Source: Eulemur rufifrons | Lineage: Eukaryota > Chordata > Mammalia > Primates > Lemuridae | Assembly (NCBI RefSeq): GCF_041146395.1 | Contig: NC_090999.1 | Coordinates: 73,227,001 to 73,291,000 of the forward strand | Direction of reading: 5' to 3' | Length of the DNA: 64,000 nucleotides | In this document: positions 1 to 11,907 of the stretch, one piece after another | Layout: every line of letters starts with the position of its first letter | Numbering within the stretch: the stretch's first letter is position 1 | Notes under the pieces: generated by a model | The model's database searches: none | The model's input: the letters and a program-made list of their open reading frames with translations, nothing else | Told to the model about the DNA's origin: nothing | Made by a program: the position numbers and the translations under genes

Positions 1-59
1 GGTAGCTGACTCTTCTGTCACTAAATTGTCTCATTATTGCTGAAACTTCTGGATTCATA

Positions 60-290
60 ATGGGCCCCCTGGCAATGGGTACCATGCATCAAGTCTGTGT
101 TACATGCCAGATGTTGCCCAAGGTGATTTTTCTACATATCTCTAATATTGACATCAACTAGTAAAGCAGGGATTACTGTATACCTTTTAAAGATAAAGAC
201 ATTGAGATGCATATGTGTCCTAGGTTACAAAAGGGTGGGAGTGGAATTTTAAACCAGAGCTTTATTTTTCCACTAAGCCAAAATTATTAT
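60..290 (-). repeat. MIR-like SINE remnant, antisense
   Basis: The run from about 150 to 290 follows the order of an antisense MIR: a 'three-base T/A stretch, AAGACATTGAGATGC' core that stands for the usual gaaactgagg segment, then a 'lost hospitable' stretch ending in TTTCCACTAAGCC, the rc of the tRNA-derived head. It is strongly diverged and its left edge is uncertain. MIRs are tRNA-derived SINEs shared by mammals and are long inactive. Confidence 0.4.
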
Positions 291-1000
291 TTTTATTGTA
301 TTTTTTACTTAAAGATACAGGCTCCACCATCTTAAATTTCAACATATAATTTACAAGTCTGTCTATTCATTAGCCTTGCATAGTTGTAGGAAGAATTTTC
401 TTTTCTTTTACAAATAACATTAATACATAAAATAAGTTATAATAAACTATATAGTTCTTTGGAGACTGAGTTAACTTTAAAAGGAATAATTAGAATAATT
501 TTATGAAAAAATACACTAAGGTTGGCATATATTATCTCTTATTTTACTGTGTATTGTGATTTAATTGGTATCTTTAACTAGAAATAAAAATTGAAAGTAG
601 AAAATTTATTGGAGCTTAATTTATTGCAACATATTTATTGTTAAAAGTATTAAGCACTGGCTAATCATTGGGCACTACAAACTAGTACTCAGTGCCACTC
701 CATGAAATTCCAGAAAGGTGTATCAGCAGCTCGAGTTATGTTAAGTGATTGTATAAAGGTTTTCATTTAAATAGAAATAGCGAATCTACCCCAACTTCCC
801 ATCCCTTTCTTCACTAAACCTCCACAATTTCTAACTCACAATACTATTGATTGATTTATTATAATTAGGCTCACAGAGAACCAATTCATTTGAAGGCCAG
901 AATCCATGAGAAAGGCTAAAAAATAATCAAACTTGAGTCACCCTCAATTCCTTTACTCTGACCAGAGAGTTCCCTAAAGGTAAACAATGACTATTAGTTA
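291..1000. other. Unassigned AT-rich sequence
   Basis: I recognise no repeat, RNA gene or usable reading frame here. Reading frames are short and end quickly in AT-rich sequence. Confidence 0.5.
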
Positions 1001-1560
1001 GCTTAGGTTCAAGTAGGACATTTGATACCGAGAGAAAAATAAGCAGGAGAGTGAGTAAAGCAGTAGTCACATTTCTGAAGAATGAAGTCGGTAGATCGCA
1101 AGTGACAGGTTCAATTACCGGTCCATGGACCACTGACACATATGCCTGAAACTCTGAGGAATGGGCAGTGGAAAAAGGATGAATAACTCTCAAGATTTAG
1201 AGAAAATATGTAACCACTCAGGCAGAAAATTAGCAATTACATTTCGTGCCATCAGTAATAACTATTTCAACAAAGATCTTAGGTTAACGTCAGACTGTGT
1301 GACAGTATATCAACCATTACACCTGTGTTCAATCAGCAACCACATCCCTCAATGTGATACTGAGCTGTTTAGTTCAAATGTGGCTTGTTCAGTGATAAGC
1401 AAGATGGCTGACATCTGGTACAGAAGTATTCCAAAGCAATTTACTTCATAGTTTTGATGCTAACTGTTGAAAAGAGAAACAACTTGTAAATTTGGACACT
1501 TGCAATTTGTTCAGGTTTTACGCTGAATTTTTCTTTTCAATAAAACATAAAATTATAATT
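1001..1560. other. Unassigned block with lower repeat character; AATAAA at 1539-1544
   Basis: This block is less AT-rich than its flanks and resembles no repeat that I know. It holds a 96-codon plus-strand frame (1161-1451) and a minus-strand frame (927-1193). Neither encodes a domain I recognise, and both read like chance frames. A canonical AATAAA at 1539-1544 lies just before the LINE-1 fragment. It could be a piece of a 3' untranslated region, a retrocopy or unique intergenic DNA. I do not call a gene. Confidence 0.3.
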
Positions 1561-1639
1561 TTTATTAAAGATAAAGTACAAAATTAGATAAGTAGATTAG
1601 TGAGAAGCTTTTAGAGTGAAATTCTTCAAATTTACAATT

Positions 1640-2098
1640 AAATAATATGCTGAGACATGTTTTATGGACTAAGATATGATCAGTCTTAGAGAATGTCCCA
1701 TGTGCTGATGACAAGAATGTATATCCGGTAGTTTCTGGATAGAATGTTCTGTAGATGTCTGTTAGGTCCATTTGTTCTAGAGTCTCATTTAAGTTCAGTG
1801 TTTCTTTATTAATTTTCTGCTTCGATGATCTGTCCTGTTCTGTCAGTGGGATGTTGAAGTCCCTGGCAATTACTATGCTACTGTTTATCTCTTTGCTTAG
1901 ATCTAGTAGGATTTGCTTTATGAATCTGAGAGCTCCTGTGTTAGGTGCATATATATTTAAGATTGTTATGGCTTCTTGTTGAATTTCTACCTTTACCATT
2001 ATATAAAGAACATCTTTGTATTGTTTTACCATTGGTGATTTAAAGTCTATTTTATCTGATATGAGAATGGCTGTATCTATCTGCTCTCATTTTGTTTC
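1640..2098 (-). mobile_element. LINE-1 ORF2 endonuclease-domain fragment, antisense
   Basis: The minus strand encodes a 155-codon open stretch (2032 down to 1565) that covers the middle and C-terminal part of the LINE-1 ORF2p apurinic-type endonuclease. Visible family landmarks are ILNIYAPNTGA, the metal/phosphate-handling motif DFN (here ARDFN, where the family has Gly before the Asp), DIYRTFYPET and the TDH of the catalytic Asp-His pair. L1 similarity also continues upstream to about 2098. From about 1640 down to 1565 the frame runs into non-L1 sequence. There is no reverse transcriptase and no 3' tail, so this is a dead internal fragment. A surviving frame of this length suggests a moderately young L1. 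Boundaries are good to a few tens of bases. Confidence 0.85.
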
Positions 2099-2877
2099 TA
2101 CAACTAAATTAAATATCAACTTTAATAAAAGCATAAATTTATGGTATCATTTCTGTATTTCATAGTAAAAGAGTAAAAACAAAGATGAAAAAATTAAAAA
2201 TAGAAACAGAAGAATTTGAATCTACATTACCCTTCTCTATGTTTTTAATTTAATTCAGGTTATGTTATTTTAGATCTAACCAACACTTTTTATAAATTTC
2301 AAATACTTATTGAAAAATATAATATGAGAATTATTATTTCTCACTAACAGATAAATATAATTAATTTAGCCCACAAAGCCCTAACACCTTATACTTTTAC
2401 AACCAGACATAGCCATAATAAATGAAAATAATACAAAAAAGTCAAATAACAAAAGCATAAGATTCAAGTTAACAAATGGTTAATCATTCAATTATAACAT
2501 AAAAAATCTATAAAAATATTGGTAGGTGGAATTAAAGAAGGGCTATGTTTAGTCTAAAAAATGTACTGGAAAATAGCCTTTATGAGATATAACAAGATAG
2601 AGATAAGATCTTACTCCTGTTCCTTAAGGTACATAAGCCAGATACAGTATATTGCCATTCTGTTAGTCACCCTAATTATATATTTTTAAAAGTGTCTGTG
2701 GGTGAAAAATAAACTTATTTTCTCAAATTAATTCATTAGATGAATTTTATTATGTTCTGACATCAAATTCTTATTAGTGATGTCTCAGACCTAAGATAGA
2801 TTTTTTTTTAACAATAAACTATTCTCACATGATATGTACTCATTTTATTGTAATTTGTATGGCTGGTGTCAATTCAA

Positions 2878-2957
2878 TGATATATATAATATATTTTATA
2901 TAAATGCATATATAATATATAATATTTTATATATAATATTATATGTGATATATGTAT
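2878..2957. repeat. AT-rich low-complexity tract, (TA)n-like
   Basis: Alternating TATATA / ATAATAT units fill about 80 bp. It is low complexity and likely to be length-variable. Confidence 0.85.
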
Positions 2958-3587
2958 TTAAAATCAACATATAATTATTGTTTTAACTGTCAAAATTATA
3001 TAGGGAGACACAGATTATTGTTGAAGACAGAGGAGGGATGATTCTTCTAAAAGACCCTTCAAGAATTGCTCTTGAAACCAGACACCCAACACTTTGCTTA
3101 TGTGTAACTCAGTCTCATGTAACTCTGGACAAATATACACACACCCCCCACAATAATGATGATGATGAAGATGACATGATAGAAAAAATAGAATAAGTTC
3201 ATGCAAAGCACATTGTCTCACTCAATTTACACAAGAAAGAGCGAAACGGCAGAATTAGAAGGTACGTTGCCTTGCAAAATTGGCATTTCCCCAAAAGTTA
3301 TGTTTGAACCAAACACTGGTAAATTGCAAACATTTGATGTGATCTAAAGAACCATTCTAATCAGGTGCAGGACATTTTTCAAAAGTGAAGGCTATTTTTA
3401 TTTATTTTCTTCTGAGTTATTCTGATAAATTCAGAATACAGGTATTTACATTTGTGTTTATATTCTTAAAGCAGGTAACACGAAATTTACTGCATGAATA
3501 CAGATCCCTGCCATATTGTGGGGATACATCAGCCCTCTTCAGCATAAATGTTAGTTCTCCGGGAAAGGGCAAGAAAGAGTATGAAGA

Positions 3588-3620
3588 GAATAATAATAGT
3601 GGTAGTAATAATAATAATTT
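3588..3620. repeat. Imperfect (AAT/AGT)n trinucleotide tract
   Basis: AATAATAATAGT, GGTAGT and AATAATAATAAT follow each other in about 33 bp. Confidence 0.75.
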
Positions 3621-6600
3621 ATTTACTGCAAATGCAAGGCTTTATAAGAACACAGCCTTTTCTTGAGCTCAGATTCAGCACCTCCAATAATTGTCACCTG
3701 TGATTCAACCTTTTTGTAACATTGTAAATTGTACAGTTTATTCTTAGAACTTCCTAAACTCCCTTTTAGGTTTCCCTCCTCCTTACTCCTGGTTCCCAAA
3801 GTGCTACTGTCTCATCTCCATCCTATCAATGTTCAATTTCAAACAGCTATAATGTTGGGAGGGTTTGAGTGACTTCTTCTCATTAAGGTATAAATGATTG
3901 ATTGAGTCTTGTTCTGTCTTTTCCGGGGCATTTACATTTTAATAGAGGATAATTCTTTCATTCATGGGGAATGAGTTCTGTAACAGCGTCATTTCAAACT
4001 AGAGTAATAGGATAGTCCGAGGGAAACTCAGAATTGGGAAATCTTCCTTGTTCATTTTTCTCAAGGTCATATCCCATTGCTCATTACTTTTCAAGAGTTG
4101 AAAATTTTACCCTCTACCTTAGATTCTAGTGTCTCTAAAGTTGAATTTAGTCTCTACAAACCTGAAGTTATTTTGTGGAATTAATTTAAACATGGATGCA
4201 ATCACATTAACTCCTTCATGTCGCTAAGATAACCTTGAGCACATAGCAAGTCGAAATATGGGAAGTCTCTGAGGTCGGTGGAATCAAAAGCCAAGATAAA
4301 GCAAGTAAAAAATAGCATCAAACACAAATCCATAAAGCCACAGAAAGTACAGTGAGACAACCTAATCAGCCATCCTAGCAGTAATATTTATATACTTCCC
4401 AGCTCCGTAGTAAATATTGTTTTATGCACATACACTATTCCTTCAGCCTCAAGGAGAGATGAGATTTCTAAGTACCCTTTGCTGTACAACTCTAGTAAAT
4501 AAAATGTACAGTACTCTTATAACTATCCTAGAGAGACATGAAGATCACATCGTAGGCATTCTTATTCTGCCTTAAAACAATTTTTATGAATTATAAATCA
4601 TACATAATTCTGGGGAAAAGAAATACACACAAAGCTTACGGACAACTTGTTTGACTCTACATCACAAAGGACTAAATTTTAAATTGCGCATCTCATATAT
4701 CAGTACATTTTAATAATTTGATTCACTGTAAAACCACAGCAGTCCCAGAGTAATTTTAAAAATTAAACAAAATATTATATGTTGGCTGAGTCTATGTATG
4801 TTACTAGGTGGAATTGAGGTAGAAAATTTTAGTCTGCCACATAAGACTGCTAATATCTAAGGGAGCATGTCAAAAATAAATGCACTTTCACCAAGTTCAA
4901 GGAAGCTTCAGTCATGAACTAATGCTAACTGGAGTTATTCTTCATGCAACTCATGGGGCAGTAAAAAGCCAATCTATTGTCACCAAATTCCATACAAATG
5001 AGATAATTTAACACAGCCTCAAATACGTAGAGATATTTTAGTTATCTGGCACCGTTTGAAAAAAAGTACTGATTTTTCTAGACTATAGGAATATATACTT
5101 TATATGATATTTTTGTAAACCTTTTTATTAATATTTAGTACCCTAAGCATAATTTAAATATCTTTGATTGGCTAGAGTTTAGGTTATAAATAGCAATTTT
5201 TAATTCTTTTAGGTCTCCTTTAGTGATTTGGAATTATTTACCCTGTGCAGAATGCCAAATGTCTATAAAATGACTATGTCATTTTACATAGATTTCCTAG
5301 TGAAATCTGAAGGCAAATTCACTTCTGTGGGAAAGTTTGTATGTATGCCTGGCTATTCTTTTAAAACAGAATGCCAAATATGCTACTTAAGATTAAAAAT
5401 TGCATTCTTAAATATTTGCTGGAAGTCTGTTTCTTGAATAATAAGAATATCATTTTACTGAAAAGAAAGATTTTTTAAAAAATTCCAATTGGAGTAATTC
5501 AGGCTCACCTGAATTATAACTTTTAATTTAGATATTTTAAATTTTATGTTTTAGAATAAATAGACTTTCTTAGAATTGCTGGAGAAAAATTTGTTTAAAT
5601 TTTTGGGAAAAACAGAAACATTAAAATACTCCCACTTACTTATTCTTGCCTTTCTCTATAGCTTGTGGAAATAACAAAAGATCAGCATTTTCTGACCTAA
5701 TGATAAAACAGAAATTTTGCAGTTTCACTTAAAGGAATGTCACAAGAGATTTCCTGCAGTATGTTTGTTGTCCATGTAAGGATGAGTGAGAGAGAGAAAA
5801 AATTAAAATTGAATTTTTCTTCTCCCTTTGACTGGGAAATTTTATTTAGAAAATATCAGAAAAAGATTTTTTTCTTTTCTGCCTAATACACAATATATTT
5901 TCAGCAGTGTATTACATTCAATTTTAATTTGAATTAAAAAGCTATTAATAAGAAAAATAGCTTACCTGCTAATCCAAAGAAACTGCTACACGGAGGTTAA
6001 TTAAGGTGTATCTGCATCAATTTAGCATATTGATTAGCAAAAATAAGTATTCTCTTCCAAATATTCAATTCAATTATGCTTTTCAGAAAATTTTAAAATG
6101 TACTTATTGCACAAAGCTTCATGCAAATGCAAGAGACAGATCATACTTAATATTCATCAAAGCTTTCATAAATGACTCTGGATATTATTCTGGTGATAGG
6201 TTTAGAAATACAATCTTTTTTACTTTGAAAATTAAGTTTTTAAAAACAATCTTCTAAACTTATTTTATTTAGAATAATTTGTTGTCAAACCTTTATTATC
6301 CTAAATGGCTAAATTAATATTCTATAATTAAAGGAAATATGAAACGTAGGTCAAAATTCTTCATAGTTTGTTTAATGACATTTTGCCTTAATGATTTATT
6401 AAGAACTCCAGATATCTTTGAGCTTAAGATTATTGCTAGACAAAAGCTTGAAATGCAAAAGGAATACAGAAGGTTATTAGGATTTGAAGACCCAATACGA
6501 CAATTTTAAAGCACACCAATTTTGATTCAGTTGATCAGTTAATGTTTATTTTATTGAATCTGTAATGTTGGAATTTATTTTACTTTCCTTTTCCCTATGC

Positions 6601-6707
6601 CTTCAACAAGTTATCAGAGTAAATTTGAGACCATTTTTTTTTTTTCTCTCACTACTTTTTTCTTTGTCTTTGAAATTGCAACAGGACTTTAACCAGAGGT
6701 TTTCTAA

Positions 6708-6970
6708 ATGACAGCATAAGATAGTGGTTAGGCCTGAGCCTCTGTATTCAGATAGTTTTGACTCAAAATTCAGGTTCCTTTTCCTAAAGGCTATCTTTAT
6801 GGCTTTAGGGTAGTTGCTAGAGGTTTTAAAACCTCAATTTTCTTTTCAGCAGAATTGTAATAATAATGGTACCTACCACAGAGGGTTCCAGTGATGGCTC
6901 AATGACCCAAATGCATGTAGGGTGCTTACCAGAGGGTCTGACCTGTTTTATAAGCACTCAATAAATGTTT
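6708..6970 (+). repeat. MIR SINE, near full length, sense
   Basis: The element shows the full MIR order. It begins with ACAGCATAAGATAGTGGTTA (tRNA-derived head), passes through 'ACTCAAAATTCAGGTTCC', then 'AACCTCAATTTTCTTTTC' and 'GTAATAATAATGGTACCTACC', and ends in 'GCACTCAATAAATGTTT', the LINE-2-like 3' tail. The length of about 263 bp is close to a full MIR. The RNA polymerase III promoter in the head has decayed. Confidence 0.85.
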
Positions 6971-7234
6971 CATTTTATGTCAGGAGTCACCTAATCGGGA
7001 ATAATATCAAAACTATAGAGAACTGTGTTAGTTTTATTATAGTCAGGAGAAGAGAAGAACCACCATGACTCCCTACCCATATAGTTTCCTCTAACTTCTT
7101 TTTGATGGTCTCCAGCATAGTATGACTTATTACGAATTGCATAACTTCCCTAACCACTTGCATCATTGTCTCCCCTGATGACAGATATATTAGGCAACTG
7201 ACAGACAGAGGTTTCCTTGGAGAAATCCTGAGGT

Positions 7235-7488
7235 CTCTGTGCTCAAGTATTACCTCACCAGCAGGGCCTGGCCTGTCTATTCTCCTTTCCTCTGCATACT
7301 CTTCTCCTGCTTTACTTATCTTCTTATCACTATCACCAGCTACCTTATTCAATGTTTTCCTTTTCTTCTTGTTAGAATGGTTAATGCATGAAAACAAAGA
7401 TGTATATATATTGTTCATTGATAGATCTGATAATACATAGTAATCCTGCCAATGGTACTCATTAAATATTTGTTGAATGAATGAACAA
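7235..7488 (+). mobile_element. LINE-2 (L2) 3' end, sense
   Basis: The stretch ends in ATTAAATATTTGTTGAATGA, the conserved L2 3' terminus. The preceding 200 bp keep L2 3'UTR features: GTCTCTGTGCTCAAGTATTACCTC, a CT-rich middle and TAGAATGGTTAATGCATGAA. It has no coding capacity; the minus-strand frame at 6987-7418 across it is a shadow. Confidence 0.65.
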
Positions 7489-7799
7489 ATTTATATTTGG
7501 AGATTGTTTTCTGAAAATGTTATTAATCTATTACCATGCTAAATTTCCATACCCAACTAGCATTCTGCAGAGAAGGTACATTTGGCAGCCTTTGATGGCA
7601 AAGTCTACTTATTACTTAACATCCCTCCCCTAACACCTAACAATTAGAAAAATATTCTCAAAATTGGCAGAACTATTTTATCTGCTTAACATTCACCACT
7701 ATCTTATATATTGTCCACACAGAAAACTTATGTGGTTATTCCTTTAATATGATCAATAAGAAATATCTACATTTGATTTCATTCTGTCTCCTCTCTCTC

Positions 7800-8490
7800 T
7801 AGCTTAACTTGTGTTTCTTAGAAAGCAAAGCCTGACAAAATCCTTATGTGGTAAGTCTATGAGGGAGTGTATTCCCAGGGAAGTAGGGTATAAGAAAAGG
7901 AAATTGAAGAAGGAAAGGAGAAAGAACAAGCTTGAGGACATATATTACCATGTTGGCTAAAGCATCATGGCAGATTGACTGTTAAGGTCTTACTGGAGAC
8001 CTTTACGGGGGGGTTTGTGAAGCAATTATGGAGTGTACAAAAGCCATAGAGGAGGCAACAAGAAAAGAGCATAATTTATCTACACACTTATTTCCAATAG
8101 TTAAAGTTTGCCTCAAGAAATTCAAACATCCCCTTTCCTCTACCATCCTCTCTCAACTTTCTTGGTTTCACATTCTTGGAGTCTGAGCAGATCTTGCAGA
8201 TTTTAAAAATTCGGTGGCAACCATAAAGCTTTGTGTAAGAAGAATATCCTGGAGCTTGTAACTGAAGCAAGACACTATGAGTTTAGGCTCGCTCACAGGT
8301 GACCTAAAGGCCAGGAATCATCACTACAAATGACATTTGTGCCTGTAGCACAGCCAATAGCAGGTAGCAGTGGCCAGGCTACACGACCAGAATAGAGACA
8401 CATGCAAGTTGTTGCTAGGGCAGCCCTAATTGGAAAGCTAGGCAAGGATCCAGATCTGGGATAATGAATGAACTAAATTCCACACACGCC
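7800..8490 (-). mobile_element. Antisense LTR-like repeat block (ERVL type suspected)
   Basis: From TTTCTTAGAAAGCAAAGCC at about 7816 the sequence reads like the 3' edge of an ERVL-class LTR in antisense. It continues as a purine-rich then mixed block to about 8490, just before the Alu. The edge resembles those at 36539 and 39613. GC content is above that of the flanks. I could not fix the family, and no target duplication was found. The frame at 8088-8270 lies inside the block and has no recognisable product. Confidence 0.45.
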
Positions 8491-8596
8491 TCACGCCTTT
8501 ATCCCTCAATGTACATATACTAGAAAAGTGTTCTGGGCTTTTGGCACCAATGTTCCTAGTCTCAAGGTGTTTAAGTCCCCAAAACTGTAAAAATGT

Positions 8597-8940
8597 GGCC
8601 GGGCGCAGTGGCTCACGCCTGTAATCCTAGCACTCTGGGAGGCCGAGGCGGGTGGATGGCTCGAGGTCAGGAGTTCGAGACCAGCCTAAGCAAGAGCAAG
8701 ACCCCCGTCTCTACTAAAAATAGAAAGAAATTATCTGGCCAACTAAAACATATATAGAAAAAATTAGCCGGGCGTGGTGGCACATGCCTGTAGTCTCAGC
8801 TACTTGGGAGGCTGAGGCAGTAGGATCGCTTAAGCCCAGGAGTTTGAGGTTGCTGTGAGCTAGGCTGACGCCACGGCACTCACTCTAGCCCGGGCAACAC
8901 AGCGAGATTCTGTCTCAAAAAAAAAAAAAAAAAAAAAAAA
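8597..8940 (+). mobile_element. Strepsirrhine-type dimeric Alu, full length, sense
   Basis: A complete Alu begins GGCCGGGCGCAGTGGCTCAC and ends in a pure poly(A) run (8917-8940). The left arm keeps the pol III A box (about 8609-8619) and B box (GAGTTCGAGAC, about 8671-8681). Between the arms it carries the linker TCTGGCCAACTAAAA (about 8735-8750), which points to strepsirrhine primates. It is flanked by AAAACTGTAAAAATGT (8581-8596) and AAAACTGTGAAAATGT (8941-8956), a 16-bp target duplication with one mismatch. Alu has no protein and was moved by LINE-1 machinery. Low divergence, the intact promoter boxes and the clean tail suggest a relatively recent insertion. Confidence 0.97.
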
Positions 8941-8956
8941 AAAACTGTGAAAATGT

Positions 8957-10539
8957 AAATTCAAACACACAAAGCTTTTCAAAGTACCTTATTTTCTTTA
9001 AAAGGATTATAAAATAAAACTTAAATGACTTTTATATTAAAAGTCTCATTTGTATTAGAAAAATTTGTAATGGAAAGTTAAAATTGCCATAAAAATTTAA
9101 TTCATAATAATGTTGTAACTTATAAACATTATAGACAATACTGCTAGCAATGTCAATGCTTACATTTTAGTAAGAAATTATATTGAGGTATACAGTGGAA
9201 ATATTCAATCAAGCATGAACTATGAGACAGCATTATGTCCAGCTCTGCTTTTCAAATTTGGATACATATGATAATACTCCCTCACTCCTGATAAAAACTA
9301 ATAATGAGGTAGCAGGCATAATGAGGGCACAGGAAAAATATTGTGCTTCCTACTGGATCTCAATTTTACTCAAATATTTAAGAAAATATTTTGAATCTTG
9401 ATTTTCCGTATCAGATATATTATTATAGATATGCTGAGAAGACAATTTTTTGTTTGTGTGTGTGAAATGTATGTTATTTAAAACCATCTTCTCTGTGTGA
9501 GGAGGAAAACCTGTACTGTATTAATATGATATGCTCCTTAAAGAGAACAAAAAGTATTTGCTGAGATTAATTATATCGTATAACTTGTTTTGGCACTAGC
9601 TGGATCTAAAACATGAGTAGTAAACATTAACAATCAATCTAAAATTCATATGGCATACCTACATTTCTTTTAAATTCCAATTTTGGAGCTGTGGATATGC
9701 AACTAAGCCTAAACATAGATTTTTTTTAGAGTAATTTGAGCAATAAATATATTTCTAGAATAGGTAACCAAAATTTTCTATTTTATGCATTTTAGACAAA
9801 ACTTGGCTAAGAAATACATAATAAAAAGACACATACAATACATAAAAAATACACTTACAAACCACATATAGAAAAAAATATATATATGTATATATTTGCT
9901 TGGCAATTTCCAGTGTTTTTGTAATTATATCCAGAATCCCTTTATTATATCTTCCTTTATAATGAAACTTTTAAAAATGGAGAGAATTTGATGAATAGTG
10001 ATTGGCTGAATATGTTTTGATTCCAAGAGATGCAAATGACCAGACTCCAAAAAAAATTGCCTTTAAATTCAACTAATGAATTTTAGTGTGTTCAAAACCT
10101 ACTCTGGAAAAACTGAAAGACTGAAATGCAGCCAATTGTTTTACTTAGATTTGGATAAAGGGAAGACATTATTTTCTTGACCATTTACTTAGTTTTTGCT
10201 TCATTTTTTATAGTGACGATTATTGATGAAAAGATAATGCTTTATAAATTGCTAAAAGCCAAACTAAATGAAAAAGAAATTTTGAGCCAGTTATTTGAAT
10301 GCAAAATATGTGCTTATATACATATGTGGGTCAACTCAAAAACAGGTAAAACTGCTACAGAAAAGACTGTTTTGTGAAATGAATACACCAGCAGCCAATG
10401 CTTCATTCATCAAGAAAACCATAGTTCAGAATCTATTGCTTAATATTCCACAGATTATTAAACTGGTAAAATCTTAATTTATATTTAAAAGGATCATTTT
10501 GAGTCTTAATCCAATGCAATAGGTATCAAATTCATTAAA
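8957..10539. other. Unassigned AT-rich sequence
   Basis: I see no confident repeat, gene or RNA here. A short (TA)n run at about 9880-9893 is low complexity. Confidence 0.5.
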
Positions 10540-11135
10540 ATGTTTATATTCTTTGGCCAAGAATTTCTTCTTTAAGGAATCCATCTTAGGATGAGCTGGG
10601 GGAAGAAAAATATATTTATGAAGAGTATCACTGTAGATAATTTTCTAACAATGAAAATAAAGAAATAATCTAGAAGTATAATATTAGGAAAAGAATAATA
10701 TAAAAAATAATGAATCTCTTCAAATACACGACTTTATGGTTTTTATTATATAAGTAACATTTTATATAAATATTCAATAAATAAATGTAATTCATTTTTA
10801 AAATTTAAATTATATAATATATTTGTAAGATAAAATAGTATAAATACAATTAACATTTTAACAGAATATTTTATAATATTAAAAGCATTTCCTATTTAAT
10901 TGGGGAAATTATTATAACATATAAAATACTATATTATCTTACTTTTATAAATAATAAATTCATTTTTATGTGAAGGAAAAAGACTGGCAGAAATTCCATG
11001 AATATATAAAGAGTAGCTGTCCATAGATGATAATATTTGTCATAATTTTTATTTTCCATTATATAGTTCATAAGAGTCCCATATTTTCTATAGTTATCAC
11101 GTGTAGTTTTTATGGTAAAACATTTTAATACCTGT
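10540..11135 (+). mobile_element. Probable L1M 3'UTR remnant, sense
   Basis: The segment around 10975-11075 (AAAAAGACTGGCAGAAATTC ... ATTTTTATTTTCCATTATAT) and the stretch TATTTATGAAGAGTAT at about 10612 match the order of old LINE-1 3' untranslated regions. It is heavily diverged and AT-rich, so the edges and subfamily are uncertain. The first ~105-bp direct-repeat copy (10701-10808) lies within it. Confidence 0.45.
10701..10808 (+). repeat. Direct repeat copy A (~105 bp)
   Basis: The stretch around TGAATCTCTTCAAATACACG, followed by CTTTATGG, ATTATATAA, TTTATATAAATATT and AATAAATAAAT, recurs in the same order and orientation at 11800-11907. By eye the two copies are roughly 85-90% identical. 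Confidence 0.8.
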
Positions 11136-11799
11136 CTGAGATTAAATGAGGAACAGATGAAATAAAATCTATGAAAGCATATAGAGCTGTATTTTAAATA
11201 CTTAATTAATTCTCCTTGACTTAAAATTTACTTTTGATGTAAATTTTTTATATGATTCTATATATAAAGTACCATGAGGCAATCCTATTGAGTAACGTTA
11301 GCCATAAGCTTTGAGTAAGAAGAATATATATCATATTCAAATTAAGACAGTATTTCAGAATAATAATGAGGTGAAAATAAACTATATGATATGTTTAGAG
11401 GTTTATATGTGTTTGTGTCTTAGAAAAGAATGCATTTTTGAAACATCTTGAAAGAATTCTCAAGTAATAGAAAGCTTATCATCTAAAATGATCTGTTGTT
11501 TTAGATATATCGACTATTAATTAGTGTAATTTTTATCACATGATCAATTTGCCAAATATTTGTGGAATCACTTCTGTGTTCCAGAAAGTATACTCAGGTC
11601 TGTGAAAGCAAAAATATAATACACTATCCTGTTAAGAATCACACTCAAATAAAATAAATCACATTGCAGTATGTTTCAGGAAGAAAGGAAAGAATTAGTA
11701 ACAACATAGTGTAAAAACAGATATCTTAGTGATGATTTAAAAGAGGAATCCATATGTAAGCTATGTTTTAAAGTTAGCCAGAGTAAGATTACCACTGAT

Positions 11800-11907
11800 T
11801 TAAAATATAGTGAATCTCTTCAAATGCACATCTTTATGGTTTTGATTATATAAAGAACACTTTATATAAATATTTAATAAATAAATATAATGCAGTTTTT
11901 AAATTAA
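11800..11907 (+). repeat. Direct repeat copy B (~105 bp)
   Basis: This is the second copy of the repeat at 10701-10808, sharing TGAATCTCTTCAAAT, CTTTATGGTTTT, ATTATATAA, TTTATATAAATATT and AATAAATAAAT. It is either a local duplication or a second fragment of the same dispersed repeat. Confidence 0.8.

Larger units (their letters stand above)
2100..6705. other. Unassigned AT-rich sequence
   Basis: Apart from two low-complexity tracts listed separately, I see no confident repeat or gene. Short frames (for example 3385-3666, 5228-5437, 6006-6257) have AT-driven composition, rich in Lys, Asn, Ile and Phe, and no motif. I treat them as chance. Confidence 0.5.

Noticed and set aside
927..1451. Two short frames, one on each strand, as small genes
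   Set aside because: No recognisable domain, and such lengths are common by chance in 64 kb.
3385..3666. 93-codon frame near the AAT/AGT tract
   Set aside because: The second half translates a trinucleotide repeat into Asn/Ser, and no motif or context supports a gene.
6708..6970. Functional tRNA gene suggested by the tRNA-like head
   Set aside because: The sequence is a MIR. There is no cloverleaf or intact A and B box pair.
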